A stretch of DNA of 8,069 nucleotides from Tannerellaceae bacterium (GTDB lineage: Bacteria; Bacteroidota; Bacteroidia; Bacteroidales; Tannerellaceae). This document shows positions 1 to 7,881 of this stretch, one piece after another. The stretch lies in the NCBI GenBank assembly GCA_031276545.1, contig JAISMW010000030.1, positions 1 to 8,069 on the forward strand, given 5' to 3'. The notes beneath the pieces are model-generated. The model was not told where the DNA came from. It ran no database searches and was given only the letters and a program-made list of their open reading frames with translations. The stretch's first letter is position 1, and every line of letters starts with the position of its first letter. A program made the position numbers and the translations under genes.

Positions 1-472
<472 letters not shown>

Positions 473-762
473 ATATTCCCCCTGATAGCCTGTCCCTTTC
501 CCCGGTATTTCCGCCTTTTCCTTCCGTCGAACTCACGTTAACCGAAAGCGCCCGGCGGGGTTTCGGAATGCAATGCGGGCGGGCGGGACTTCCTTCAACG
601 CTCAACTTTGGACATCCCCCTTCGCTCCCTCTTGCATCCCGAAGCCCCACCGGACACTCTCGGTTAACCACCCTCCGAATAGCTTTCCCCGCCGGGTGTT
701 GGGAGGTAAAAACCTTCCGCCGGTGTAGACTCGCGAAGGCTTCATCTACGCATATTGCCGGT
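473..762. other. Non-coding, G+C-rich stretch between IS remnant and tandem repeat
   Basis: I see no credible gene in these 290 bases; the open frames crossing them show no family motif. The plus strand is pyrimidine-rich (runs such as CCCTTTCCCC and CCTTTTCCTTCC). Two complementary pairs are visible. GTTAACCGAAAG (about 538-549) pairs with CTCTCGGTTAAC (about 657-668) with one mismatch. CCCGGCGGGG (about 551-560) is the reverse complement of CCCCGCCGGG (about 688-697). They occur in the order A, B, A', B', so they cannot both sit in one simple hairpin. The segment near 613-628 resembles one at 1247-1262, on the other side of the tandem repeat. Confidence 0.55.
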
Positions 763-1098
763 AATATTTGCATTACTTCTTAGAATATTTGCGTTCCTTC
801 CGACAATATTTGCATTACTTATTGGAATATTTGCGTTCCTTCCGCTAATATTTGCATTACTTCTTCTAATATTTGCATTACTTATTGGAATATTTGCGTT
901 CCTTCCGCTAATATTTGCATTACTTATTGGAATATTTGCATTACTTCTTCTAATATTTGCATTACTTATTAGAATATTTGCGTTCCTTCTTCCAATATTT
1001 GCATTACTTATTGGAATATTTGCGTTCCTTCTTTTAATATTTGCATTACTTATTACTACATTTATAAGCATTACAGGCATATTTATAATCATTACGGA
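763..1098. repeat. 21-bp tandem repeat (minisatellite), 16 units
   Basis: Fourteen clear 21-bp units run head to tail from 763 to 1056. Two decayed units follow (1057-1077 and 1078-1098), with no spacer. Each clear unit starts with AATATTTGC and continues with a 12-base tail of one of two types: type A like ATTACTTATTGG or ATTACTTCTTCT, type B like GTTCCTTCCGCT. The order of the clear units is A B A B A A B A A A B A B A. Because 21 is a multiple of 3, both strands stay open. The plus strand reads as a hydrophobic heptad (IFALLIG/IFAFLPL) from a TTG. The minus strand reads as a polar heptad (NANIPIS/NANISGR) in a frame of 191 codons from 1317 to 742, or 116 codons from the ATG at 1092. I found no Bacteroides promoter box upstream of the minus-strand ATGs. 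Coding is possible but not shown. The array is AT-rich inside a GC-rich flank. Confidence 0.93.
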
Positions 1099-1426
1099 AA
1101 GGCGGTCGAATGCAATCGGGGCGCAGTGAACCCGAATAGCCTCGGGTAGAACCGGGATGCGCTGGCGGGTACCTCCCGTCTCCCGTGAGACAGGCCTCCC
1201 GGGACGCTCGCTTCCCGTATGCGGGCAATCCCCGATAACTCCGAAACACCCCCTTTCGCTCCGCGGTGACCTCCTGCCGGATGGAGAACGAACATTTTTT
1301 TTGAGTGTGCGTAACATTACTTAAGGACTGACTTTCTACTGCAAACAAAAGGCTGATCGCCGCCCGATTTGCCTTTTCCGAAAAAGAGAAAGGCCGAATG
1401 CCGTCGTATTTGACTCTTTACCGGTA
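1099..1426. other. Non-coding stretch between tandem repeat and prs terminator
   Basis: No gene is supported here. The segment is GC-rich up to about 1290 and carries small potential hairpins: CCCGA...TCGGG around 1130-1146, and GTCTC-CCGT-GAGAC around 1179-1192. A T-run follows at about 1296-1303, and the second copy of the 12-mer TAAGGACTGACT lies at 1322-1333. A weak stem (GCCTTT / AAAGGC, 12-base loop) lies at about 1370-1394. The upstream part of the 191-codon minus-strand frame (1317-742) crosses this stretch but resembles no family I know. Confidence 0.5.
1322..1333 (+). repeat. 12-bp direct repeat, copy 2
   Basis: TAAGGACTGACT here is identical to the 12-mer at the end of the IS5-type transposase (459-470) and in the same orientation. 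No transposase sequence lies next to it. It could be a solo IS end left by deletion, or coincidence. Confidence 0.4.
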
Positions 1427-1466
1427 ATTAAAAAGGGCGAATCCCGCGGGATTCGCCCTTTTTAAT
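1427..1466. terminator. Perfect 40-bp palindrome, bidirectional terminator (prs)
   Basis: Two perfect 20-base arms meet at CCGCGG (1444-1449) with no mismatch. The arm reads ATTAAAAAGGGCGAATCCCG and the other arm is its exact reverse complement. The GC-rich stem is flanked by A5 on the left and T5 on the right, so it can act as a rho-independent terminator on either strand. It lies about 110 bp past the prs stop on the minus strand. No plus-strand gene ends just before it, so prs is the likely client. A perfect palindrome without a loop can also form a cruciform. Confidence 0.85.
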
Positions 1467-1576
1467 CAGTGGGAAGGGAAAGCATGTTCAACCTTCTACC
1501 AGTTGATCCGATTCGTCATCGGAATCCGTACCGTCTTCTTTTTCTTGCGGCCGGCACGGGCGGCCGGCAGGGCGTG

Positions 1577-2521
1577 TTACTTAATCAGATACAGCGAACT
1601 TATCGACTCGTCCCTGCATACGCGACGAATGGCTTCGGCAAACATATCGGCGACGGAAAGGATCTTAACCTTGCCGCATTTTTTGGCGTACGGAATGGAA
1701 TCGGTAAAAATTATTTCGGTAAGAGAAGATTGATCTACATAGGTGGAAGCCGGATCGGACATGACGGCATGGCTGGCGATAGCCCGCACCGACCTGGCCC
1801 CGCTTTCTATCATCAGGTTGGCGGCTTTGGTAATGGTGCCGGCCGTATCCACAATATCGTCTACCAGCAGCACATCCAGCCCTTCCACGTCACCAATGAT
1901 ACGCATCTCGGCTACTTCATTGGCGCGCAGGCGGGATTTATGACAGATAACCATCGGAATACCCAGGAATTTGGAATAGCTGCTGGCGCGTTTGGTACCT
2001 CCCACATCGGGCGTGGCGATTACTAAATTGTCTATTTTCAATTCGTGCTTGATATAATCCAGAAAAACGGTGGAGGCATACAAATGGTCAACCGGCACAT
2101 TAAAGAAACCCTGTATCTGATCGGCATGCAAATCCATCGTGATTAAACGGTCTATGCCTGCGGTACTCAGCATGTCGGCAATAAGTTTCGCGGCGATGGA
2201 GACACGGGGTTTATCCTTACGGTCCTGCCGCGCCCAGCCGAAGTAGGGAACTACCGCGATAATGGAATGGGCTGATGCGCGTTTGGCGGCGTCAATCATC
2301 AAAAGCAGCTCCATCAGATTGTCCGAATTGGGGAATGTGGACTGTACTAAAAATACATCCCGTCCACGGATGGATTCTTCGTACGAAACGGAAAACTCTC
2401 CATCCGCATAATGCTGGATATTCATTTGCCCCAGCGGACACCGGAGGCTGTTACAGATTTTTTCCGCCAAATAACGGGACTTGGTTCCCGAAAACACTAA
2501 AAAAGGGGTTTGTGCACTCAT
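1577..2521 (-). CDS. prs: Ribose-phosphate pyrophosphokinase (PRPP synthase)
   Basis: This cytoplasmic enzyme makes PRPP from ribose 5-phosphate and ATP, the precursor for purine, pyrimidine, NAD, His and Trp synthesis. The 314-residue product has the usual family length. The N-terminal part begins FLVFSGTKS. The ATP-binding loop YFGWARQDRK is at 93-102, with Trp where many homologues have Tyr-Ala. The pyrophosphate/metal segment TMDLHADQIQGFF is at 128-140, PDVGGTKRA at 171-179, and the PRPP signature LVDDIVDTAGT at 219-229. I chose the ATG at 2521 because homology starts at once (MSAQTPFLVFSG) and a TAnnTTTG box lies 45 bases upstream. The frame is open further, with an ATG at 2629 overlapping the upstream stop as ATGA, but those 36 extra residues look like leader sequence. 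It follows the lipase-amylase gene by 104 bp on the same strand, so read-through is possible. Confidence 0.96.
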   Translation of the reverse strand: MSAQTPFLVFSGTKSRYLAEKICNSLRCPLGQMNIQHYADGEFSVSYEESIRGRDVFLVQSTFPNSDNLMELLLMIDAAKRASAHSIIAVVPYFGWARQDRKDKPRVSIAAKLIADMLSTAGIDRLITMDLHADQIQGFFNVPVDHLYASTVFLDYIKHELKIDNLVIATPDVGGTKRASSYSKFLGIPMVICHKSRLRANEVAEMRIIGDVEGLDVLLVDDIVDTAGTITKAANLMIESGARSVRAIASHAVMSDPASTYVDQSSLTEIIFTDSIPYAKKCGKVKILSVADMFAEAIRRVCRDESISSLYLIK

Positions 2522-2565
2522 GCTTCTGAATATTAATCGAAATGGTATCATTATGAATTGTGCCG

Positions 2566-2573
2566 CAAAAGTA
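2566..2573 (-). promoter_or_regulatory. Bacteroides-type -7 promoter box for prs
   Basis: On the minus strand this reads TACTTTTG, an exact match to TAnnTTTG, 44 bases before the prs ATG. No clean TTG -33 box is seen at the usual 19-21 base spacing (the sequence there is close to TTAGTG). The site supports separate transcription of prs and the short start. Confidence 0.6.
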
Positions 2574-2625
2574 CAAAACTTATTTGCACTAAGTTCCATC
2601 CGCCGAAAATAACCCCGATGCCTGT

Positions 2626-5148
2626 TCATAGTATATACCTGAATTTCAAAAATCTTCCCGAATATGGCGGGAGGCTTACCTGATAGGGATAGGCAGCCGT
2701 CAGCGTGCCGATAGCCGTCTCGCCCGTCCACAAGTCAATCCGTTCGGCGGGACGGTTATCCGCGATGCCCAGCGTTTCGAACGCATTGGCAGGGATATGG
2801 ATGCAGACTTCCTGTCCGGTACGGTTGAAATTGACGACAACCAGGATGACTTCTTTTTCATAATGCCTCAGAAAAGCATAGTGACGGTCGGAATTGAACC
2901 GGGGATTCGAGATGTTGGCGTGCATCAGATCGTAGAACGTGCCCTGTACAATGGCGGGTTCCCGACGCGCCATATTCAGCAGTTTGCTGTACGTCTCGCG
3001 TAGCGACTGCTGTTCGGCGGTCAGTGATTTTCCGCCAAGCCAGTTCCGCACGCTTTTCATGCTCCAGTAGTCGAAGATGGTGGTACGTCCGTCCCGTCCG
3101 CTGTAGCCTTCTTCGTCCATGCCCCGTTCGCCCAGTTCCTGCCCGCTGTAGAGCATGACGGGATTGGTGTTCATAAGGGCTGCCACCATCATTCCGGGGA
3201 TGCCGGGACGGGCGTCGCCGGCAAAGAAATCGGAGGCGATGCGCTGCTCGTCGTGATTTTCGAGAAAGTTCAGCATCTGATGCTGTATCCCCTCCACGCT
3301 TTGCCAGCAGCCGGTGATGGCGCCGGCCGGACAGTGTCCGCATATCACGGAACGGAGCGTATCGTAGAGACCCACCTTGTCGTACAGATAGTCGAAATGT
3401 CCATTCTGCAGATAGTTCCGGTATTCCGCCGGATTATAAATCTCGGCAATGAAGATAAGGGGATACTCCCGCTTAAGTTGGGGAATCACCCAGCCCCAGA
3501 ACTCAACGGGCACCATCGCGGCCATATCGCAGCGGAATCCGTCGATGCCTTTGCCGGCCCAGAAGCGGAGTATCTCCAGCATTTTCTTCCAGGTATCCGG
3601 AACGGGATAGAAATGGGGCGTTTTTCCGTGAAGGTAATCCACTCCGTAATTGAGTTTCACGGTTTCGTACCAGTCGTTCCTTCCGGCATGGGGAGTGAAG
3701 AGGTTGTTGCCCGTAGCCTTGGCGGGAAATTCGCTGTATAGCAGGCCGTCGTCGGACACTTCAAAATGGAGGGAGAGCGGATAGCCCGGTATATAGTAGA
3801 AATTGTTGTTCACATCGAAGGCCACCGACGTATTGTCGTCCTGTCCCAGATCCCGCACGTAAGGATGCCGGGCATCCGAGCGGTATTCGCGGGATACGTG
3901 GTTGGGCACGAAATCAATGATGACTTTCAGGCCGGCCTCGTGCGTCCGTTTCACCAACTGTTCGAACTCGTCCATCCTCTGATGCGGCTGTTCCGCCAGG
4001 TCGGGGTCTACGTCGTAGTAATCTTTGATGGCGTAGGGAGAGCCGGCCTTCCCTTTCACGATGGCGGCATGGTCTTTCCGGATGCCCTGGGCGGAATAGT
4101 CTGTTTGCGTAGCATGTTCGATGATACCGGTGAACCAGATATGCGTGATGCCGGATGCTTCTATCTTTTCCAGAAGAGAGGAGGTGAAAGCGGAAAATTT
4201 CCCCACTCCGTTTTCCGCCAGACTGCCATTCTTCTTCAGCGAACTGTTCAGGTTGCCGAATACGCGCGGCAATACCTGATAAATAATTATTTTCTTCATT
4301 TTCTTTATGTGATTAAAAGGTCTGTGTCCATGAGTACGGAAGGCATAATGCGGTATGTCGATATGCTGTTCCGCGATGGCTTTCCCGAAGGCATCTATTG
4401 CGGCCTCATAGCCTACGTCGGCTATGGAGGCCACGTTTTCCAGGTCGAACGTTTTGTAGGAGCCTGTTTCTTCCGTCTCTACCAAAATGTCGCATATTTT
4501 CCGGTCTTCCATGGCGTTGGCTCTGAAGATGTAATGGTAGGAACGTTCGGCAATGCCCCAGAGGGTCTGTTTGTATTTTTGAGGAATCAGCGGGCTGACG
4601 TTCACTCCTATCACCCGTTCGCATTCTTCGCGGATGGTGGAGACCGGAAAATTGCGGAACAGTCCCCCGTCTACGTAATGGAGGCCGTTGATTTCTACCG
4701 GACTGAAAATAATGGGTATGCTGCAGGACGCTACCACGGCTTCGGCAATCGGACCGCTTCGGAATTCGCGGCTTTTCCCGTTGTCCAGATCGGTGGCCAC
4801 CACGACCAGCGGTATCTTGAGCTCTTCAAAACGTTTGGCACGCAGGCAGCGCTCCAGGAACGTGTGAAGCCGCCGGTTGTCGAACAGGCCGTCCTTGGGC
4901 AGTTGCAACTGGGCAAATTCCGAAAAATCCCGCCCGGTAAACAGGCTCTGTATCTCGGTCGACGAGTATCCGTCGGCAAAGAGGACGCCGGCAATAGCCC
5001 CGGCGCTTGTCCCCGAAATAATATCCGGCATCAGTTTGCATTCTTCCAGCAAGCGCAGCACACCGATATGTGCGAAGCCTTTTGCCCCGCCTCCGCTGAG
5101 TGCCAGTCCCCATTTATACTTCTTTTTATTCATATCTGCATGATTCAT
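2626..5148 (-). CDS. Patatin-like phospholipase fused to GH13 alpha-amylase-type hydrolase
   Basis: One open frame of 840 codons holds two enzymes. Residues about 10-265 are a bacterial patatin-like lipase: oxyanion-hole motif SGGGAKG at 18-24, nucleophile elbow GTSAG with Ser48, and catalytic Asp160 in YVDGG. Residues 284-840 are a GH13 barrel: region I DFVPNH at 412-417, nucleophile Asp541 in GFRCD, acid/base Glu569 in IAEIY, and Asp633 in NHDEQ, followed by a beta-rich C-terminal domain. All expected catalytic residues of both are present. No signal peptide is visible, so a cytoplasmic location is inferred. The lipase would deacylate lipids; the amylase would cut an alpha-glucan, with the exact substrate unknown. 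The start is either the ATG at 5148 or the one at 5133 (MNKKKYKWG), which fits the domain better. The 13-residue join (271-283) is short and looks like former leader DNA, so the amylase may also start on its own at 4299 (557 residues). The gene is divergent from hppA and upstream of prs. Confidence 0.85.
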   Translation of the reverse strand: MNHADMNKKKYKWGLALSGGGAKGFAHIGVLRLLEECKLMPDIISGTSAGAIAGVLFADGYSSTEIQSLFTGRDFSEFAQLQLPKDGLFDNRRLHTFLERCLRAKRFEELKIPLVVVATDLDNGKSREFRSGPIAEAVVASCSIPIIFSPVEINGLHYVDGGLFRNFPVSTIREECERVIGVNVSPLIPQKYKQTLWGIAERSYHYIFRANAMEDRKICDILVETEETGSYKTFDLENVASIADVGYEAAIDAFGKAIAEQHIDIPHYAFRTHGHRPFNHIKKMKKIIIYQVLPRVFGNLNSSLKKNGSLAENGVGKFSAFTSSLLEKIEASGITHIWFTGIIEHATQTDYSAQGIRKDHAAIVKGKAGSPYAIKDYYDVDPDLAEQPHQRMDEFEQLVKRTHEAGLKVIIDFVPNHVSREYRSDARHPYVRDLGQDDNTSVAFDVNNNFYYIPGYPLSLHFEVSDDGLLYSEFPAKATGNNLFTPHAGRNDWYETVKLNYGVDYLHGKTPHFYPVPDTWKKMLEILRFWAGKGIDGFRCDMAAMVPVEFWGWVIPQLKREYPLIFIAEIYNPAEYRNYLQNGHFDYLYDKVGLYDTLRSVICGHCPAGAITGCWQSVEGIQHQMLNFLENHDEQRIASDFFAGDARPGIPGMMVAALMNTNPVMLYSGQELGERGMDEEGYSGRDGRTTIFDYWSMKSVRNWLGGKSLTAEQQSLRETYSKLLNMARREPAIVQGTFYDLMHANISNPRFNSDRHYAFLRHYEKEVILVVVNFNRTGQEVCIHIPANAFETLGIADNRPAERIDLWTGETAIGTLTAAYPYQVSLPPYSGRFLKFRYIL
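4297..4338 (-). other. Lipase-amylase junction with possible internal start
   Basis: This covers linker codons 271-283 (RTHGHRPFNHIKK) and the ATG (4297-4299) that begins MKKIIIYQVLPRVFGN, a natural amylase N-terminus. The DNA just before that ATG (CCTTTTAATCACATAAAGAAA) is AT-rich and resembles a Bacteroides 5' leader. The other two forward frames each meet a TAA in this short stretch, so a single-base indel upstream would split the frame into two genes. Confidence 0.6.
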
Positions 5149-5171
5149 CTGTAATGTCTTTTTTTGTTTTT

Positions 5172-5179
5172 CAAAGATG
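5172..5179 (-). promoter_or_regulatory. Possible -7 box for the lipase-amylase gene
   Basis: On the minus strand this reads CATCTTTG, one base from TAnnTTTG, 23 bases before the ATG at 5148. No convincing TTG -33 box lies upstream. It is a weaker match than the other promoter boxes in the window. Confidence 0.35.
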
Positions 5180-5232
5180 CAGCTTTTTCTTTAATTAACA
5201 TTAATATTATGCAAATTGTTTTCTTTGTCTTG

Positions 5233-5240
5233 TATTTTTG
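5233..5240 (+). promoter_or_regulatory. Bacteroides-type -7 promoter box for hppA
   Basis: TATTTTTG matches TAnnTTTG exactly, 37 bases before the ATG at 5278. A TTG lies about 14 bases upstream, closer than the usual 19-21. The box decides the start of hppA: the longer open frame begins at 5164, upstream of this promoter, and could not be translated from this transcript. Confidence 0.6.
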
Positions 5241-5277
5241 CAGCGTTTTCGAATATTTAATCTCAAACTATTATATC

Positions 5278-7485
5278 ATGATTACAAATATCTTTTGGTT
5301 TATTCCGATAGCGTCCGTTCTGGCGCTACTCTTTGCCTGGTACTTTTTCAGGCAGATGATGAAGGAGAGCGAAGGCACTCCCCTGATGGCTAAAATCGCC
5401 GCACATGTGAGAGTGGGCGCCATGTCGTATCTGAAGCAGCAGTATAAGGTAGTAGGACTTGTATTTCTGGTGCTGGTGATTCTCTTTGCCGTCATGGCAT
5501 TTTCCGGCGTGCAGAACCAGTGGGTACCCATTGCTTTCCTGACGGGAGGATTCTTCTCCGGGCTGGCCGGTTTTCTGGGGATGAAGACCGCCACGTATGC
5601 CTCCGCACGCACAGCTCATGCCGCCACCCAGTCGCTCAATAAGGGATTGCAGGTGGCCTTCCGCAGCGGCGCCGTGATGGGGCTGGTGGTCGTAGGACTC
5701 GGTCTGTTCGACATTTCCTTCTGGTATGTCCTGCTCAACTGGCTTATCCCGACCGAAGCTGCCGACCCGACGCACAAGCTGGCCATTATCACCACCACGA
5801 TGCTTACCTTTGGTATGGGCGCTTCCACCCAGGCGCTTTTTGCACGCGTGGGTGGCGGTATTTATACGAAAGCCGCCGATGTGGGAGCCGACCTCGTGGG
5901 CAAAGTGGAAGCCGGCATTCCGGAAGACGACCCGCGAAACCCGGCTACCATTGCCGACAACGTGGGCGACAACGTGGGCGACGTGGCCGGTATGGGAGCC
6001 GACCTCTACGAATCCTACTGCGGATCCATCCTGGCCACCGCCGCGCTGGGAGCAGCCGCCTATGCCTCATCCACGGGAAGCGTGGAACTTCAGTACAAGG
6101 CCATCGTAGCCCCCATGCTGATTGCCGCCGTGGGGATTATTCTTTCCATCATCGGTATCTTTGCCGTACGCACAAAGGAAGACGCCGGCATCAAGCAACT
6201 GCTCGGAGCCCTGGCTACGGGAACCAACCTCAGCTCCGTGCTGATTGCCGCTTCCACCTTCGCCATCCTCTACCTGCTGGGAATCCAGAACTGGATCTGG
6301 CTGGGATGCTCCGTGGTGGTAGGCTTGCTGGTGGGTATCGTCATCGGACAGGCCACCGAGTACTACACCTCGCAGTCCTATAAACCCACCCAGCGGGTAT
6401 CCGCTTCCGGACAGACCGGGCCGGCCACCGTCATCATCTCCGGCCTCGGCCTCGGTATGCTTTCCACGGCTATCCCCGTGCTGGCCGTTGCCGTGGGCAT
6501 CATTGCCTCCTTCCTTTTTGCCTCCGGATTCGATTTCGCCAACACCACCATGGGTCTCTACGGCATCGGTATCGCAGCGGTAGGCATGCTCTCCACCCTG
6601 GGCATCACGCTGGCCACCGACGCCTACGGCCCGATAGCCGACAATGCCGGGGGAAATGCCGAAATGGCCGGACTGGGCAAAGAAGTACGCAAACGTACCG
6701 ACGCCCTCGACTCGCTGGGAAATACCACCGCCGCCACGGGCAAAGGCTTTGCCATCGGCTCGGCTGCCCTGACCGGTCTGGCGCTGCTGGCGTCCTATAT
6801 AGAAGAAATCAAGATAGGGCTGCAGCGTCTGGGACAAAGCACGCTGGAATTCGCCGGAGGACGTTCCGTGGAACTCTCCAATGCCACGTTCTCCGACTTT
6901 ATGGCCTATTACGACATCACCCTGATGAATCCCAAAGTGCTGGTAGGTATCTTCCTCGGCTCCATGATGGCCTTTGTATTCTGCGGTCTCACCATGAACG
7001 CCGTAGGCCGTGCAGCCGGGCACATGGTGGAAGAAGTGCGCCGGCAGTTCAGGGAAATTAAAGGCATCCTGACCGGCGAAGCCGAACCCGACTACGCCCG
7101 TTGTGTGGAAATTTCCACCAAAGGCGCGCAGAAGGAAATGGTAGTACCCTCCATTCTGGCCATAGTAGCGCCGATACTGACCGGTCTGGTCTTCGGCGTC
7201 ACCGGCGTGGTAGGCCTGCTGATAGGCGGACTGAGCACCGGCTTCGTCTTGGCCGTCTTTATGGCTAATGCCGGCGGCGCTTGGGATAATGCAAAGAAAT
7301 ATGTAGAAGAAGGAAACTTCGGCGGCAAAGGCGGCGAAGTCCACAAAGCTACGGTGGTAGGCGACACCGTAGGCGATCCGTTCAAGGACACTTCCGGCCC
7401 CAGTCTGAACATTCTGATCAAACTGATGAGCATGGTATCCATTGTCATGGCGGGTCTGACCGTCGCTTGGAGTCTGTTCGGTTAA
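5278..7485 (+). CDS. hppA: K+-dependent Na+/H+-translocating membrane pyrophosphatase
   Basis: This integral inner-membrane pump (735 residues, about 16 membrane segments expected for the family) hydrolyses pyrophosphate and exports cations. Substrate-site motifs are present: [11 protein letters not shown] at 201-211 (DX7KXE), DNVGDNVGD at 227-235, [12 protein letters not shown] at 448-459, and [10 protein letters not shown] at 695-704. In [10 protein letters not shown] (481-490), Ala485 and Gly488 sit where K+-dependent enzymes have Ala and Gly and K+-independent ones have Lys and Thr. Glu245 (DLYESY) fits the gate Glu of Na+-pumping forms. Thr89, Phe93, Asp145 and Met175 match, in identity and spacing, the signature I recall for Na+,H+-cotransporting Bacteroides enzymes (Thr90, Phe94, Asp146, Met176). 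I chose the start at 5278, not 5164, because [10 protein letters not shown] is a normal first membrane segment and the promoter box lies between the two. It is a single-gene unit, divergent from the lipase-amylase gene and closed by its own terminator. Confidence 0.96.
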   Translation: MITNIFWFIPIASVLALLFAWYFFRQMMKESEGTPLMAKIAAHVRVGAMSYLKQQYKVVGLVFLVLVILFAVMAFSGVQNQWVPIAFLTGGFFSGLAGFLGMKTATYASARTAHAATQSLNKGLQVAFRSGAVMGLVVVGLGLFDISFWYVLLNWLIPTEAADPTHKLAIITTTMLTFGMGASTQALFARVGGGIYTKAADVGADLVGKVEAGIPEDDPRNPATIADNVGDNVGDVAGMGADLYESYCGSILATAALGAAAYASSTGSVELQYKAIVAPMLIAAVGIILSIIGIFAVRTKEDAGIKQLLGALATGTNLSSVLIAASTFAILYLLGIQNWIWLGCSVVVGLLVGIVIGQATEYYTSQSYKPTQRVSASGQTGPATVIISGLGLGMLSTAIPVLAVAVGIIASFLFASGFDFANTTMGLYGIGIAAVGMLSTLGITLATDAYGPIADNAGGNAEMAGLGKEVRKRTDALDSLGNTTAATGKGFAIGSAALTGLALLASYIEEIKIGLQRLGQSTLEFAGGRSVELSNATFSDFMAYYDITLMNPKVLVGIFLGSMMAFVFCGLTMNAVGRAAGHMVEEVRRQFREIKGILTGEAEPDYARCVEISTKGAQKEMVVPSILAIVAPILTGLVFGVTGVVGLLIGGLSTGFVLAVFMANAGGAWDNAKKYVEEGNFGGKGGEVHKATVVGDTVGDPFKDTSGPSLNILIKLMSMVSIVMAGLTVAWSLFG

Positions 7486-7513
7486 TTCGGGACAATTTTA
7501 AAGTTAGTGCAGG

Positions 7514-7541
7514 AAAGAGGGGGCAAATGCTCCCTCTTTTT
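7514..7541 (+). terminator. Rho-independent terminator of hppA
   Basis: AAAGAGGGGGC pairs with GCTCCCTCTTT over 11 positions (one G-U), with a four-base AAAT loop and a following T-run. It starts 29 bases after the hppA stop. Confidence 0.9.
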
Positions 7542-7843
7542 GATTTCCGGCCGTCTCATACTTCCGTTCCCTGCCGGGCAATTGCTCATCTTCTGTGGCA
7601 TCATCCCACTGCTCCGGTTGCACAGATTCCCGGAATCCCTTAAGACCCTTTTCTCCCCTGCTTCCTGCCGCGGCGTGACGCCTTCCTGCCGGCGCTTCGG
7701 GGCCTGTTGTCCTCCTTATTCCCTTAAGCCATCCGTCTTCCGCCTTTCGACGATAGGAAAATACTTTAAATATAAATGTCGTTTAGTTAAGGACTTCCAT
7801 TCCTCCCACTTTAAACATTTGATAAAATGCGGTCTTTGACCTG
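7542..7843. other. Non-coding stretch between hppA and the transposase fragment
   Basis: I see no gene. The first 200 bases are GC- and pyrimidine-rich on the plus strand and contain a near repeat, CTTCCTGCCG, at about 7666 and 7684, with CCTTAAG at about 7638 and 7721. From about 7760 the composition turns AT-rich, which may mark the edge of the mobile element that follows. No target-site duplication or inverted repeat can be assigned because the far end is not in the window. Confidence 0.5.
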
Positions 7844-7873
7844 TTGCGATTAGCTTTAAAAGCATTAAATTTG
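7844..7873 (+). promoter_or_regulatory. Full Bacteroides-type promoter before the transposase fragment
   Basis: TTG at 7844-7846 and TAAATTTG at 7866-7873 are separated by 19 bases, which is the expected -33/-7 arrangement. It is the best promoter match in the window. Transcription would start near 7880, reading to the right. Confidence 0.65.
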
Positions 7874-7881
7874 CGCTATAT

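Noticed and set aside
763..1098. CRISPR array
   Set aside because: Units abut with no unique spacers, and no cas gene is nearby.
755..1129. Plus-strand hydrophobic heptad protein across the tandem repeat
   Set aside because: It starts only at TTG, has no promoter box seen upstream, and its open frame is explained by the 21-bp period.
1483..1576. Short acidic minus-strand peptide after the prs stop (QEKEDGTDSDDESDQLVEG)
   Set aside because: It has no start codon, a stop lies just before it, and it is not in the prs frame; it could be a decayed tail but nothing supports it.
2522..2731. N-terminal extension of prs, including an ATG at 2629 overlapping the upstream TGA
   Set aside because: The extra residues do not resemble PRPP synthases, a TAnnTTTG box lies inside this stretch, and the product from 2521 has the normal family length.
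3766..5154. 462-codon plus-strand frame opposite the lipase-amylase gene
   Set aside because: It is a shadow of the real minus-strand gene, which has all expected catalytic motifs; the plus-strand product has none.
5164..5277. Longer start for hppA
   Set aside because: It lies upstream of the promoter box at 5233-5240, and the added residues are AT-rich leader sequence; the usual first membrane segment begins at 5278.
6067..7344. 425-codon minus-strand frame opposite hppA
   Set aside because: It has the low-complexity Gly/His/Gln composition typical of an antisense shadow of a GC-rich membrane-protein gene.
7787..7795. TTAAGGACT as a third copy of the IS-end repeat
   Set aside because: Only nine bases match and the context differs; chance cannot be excluded.
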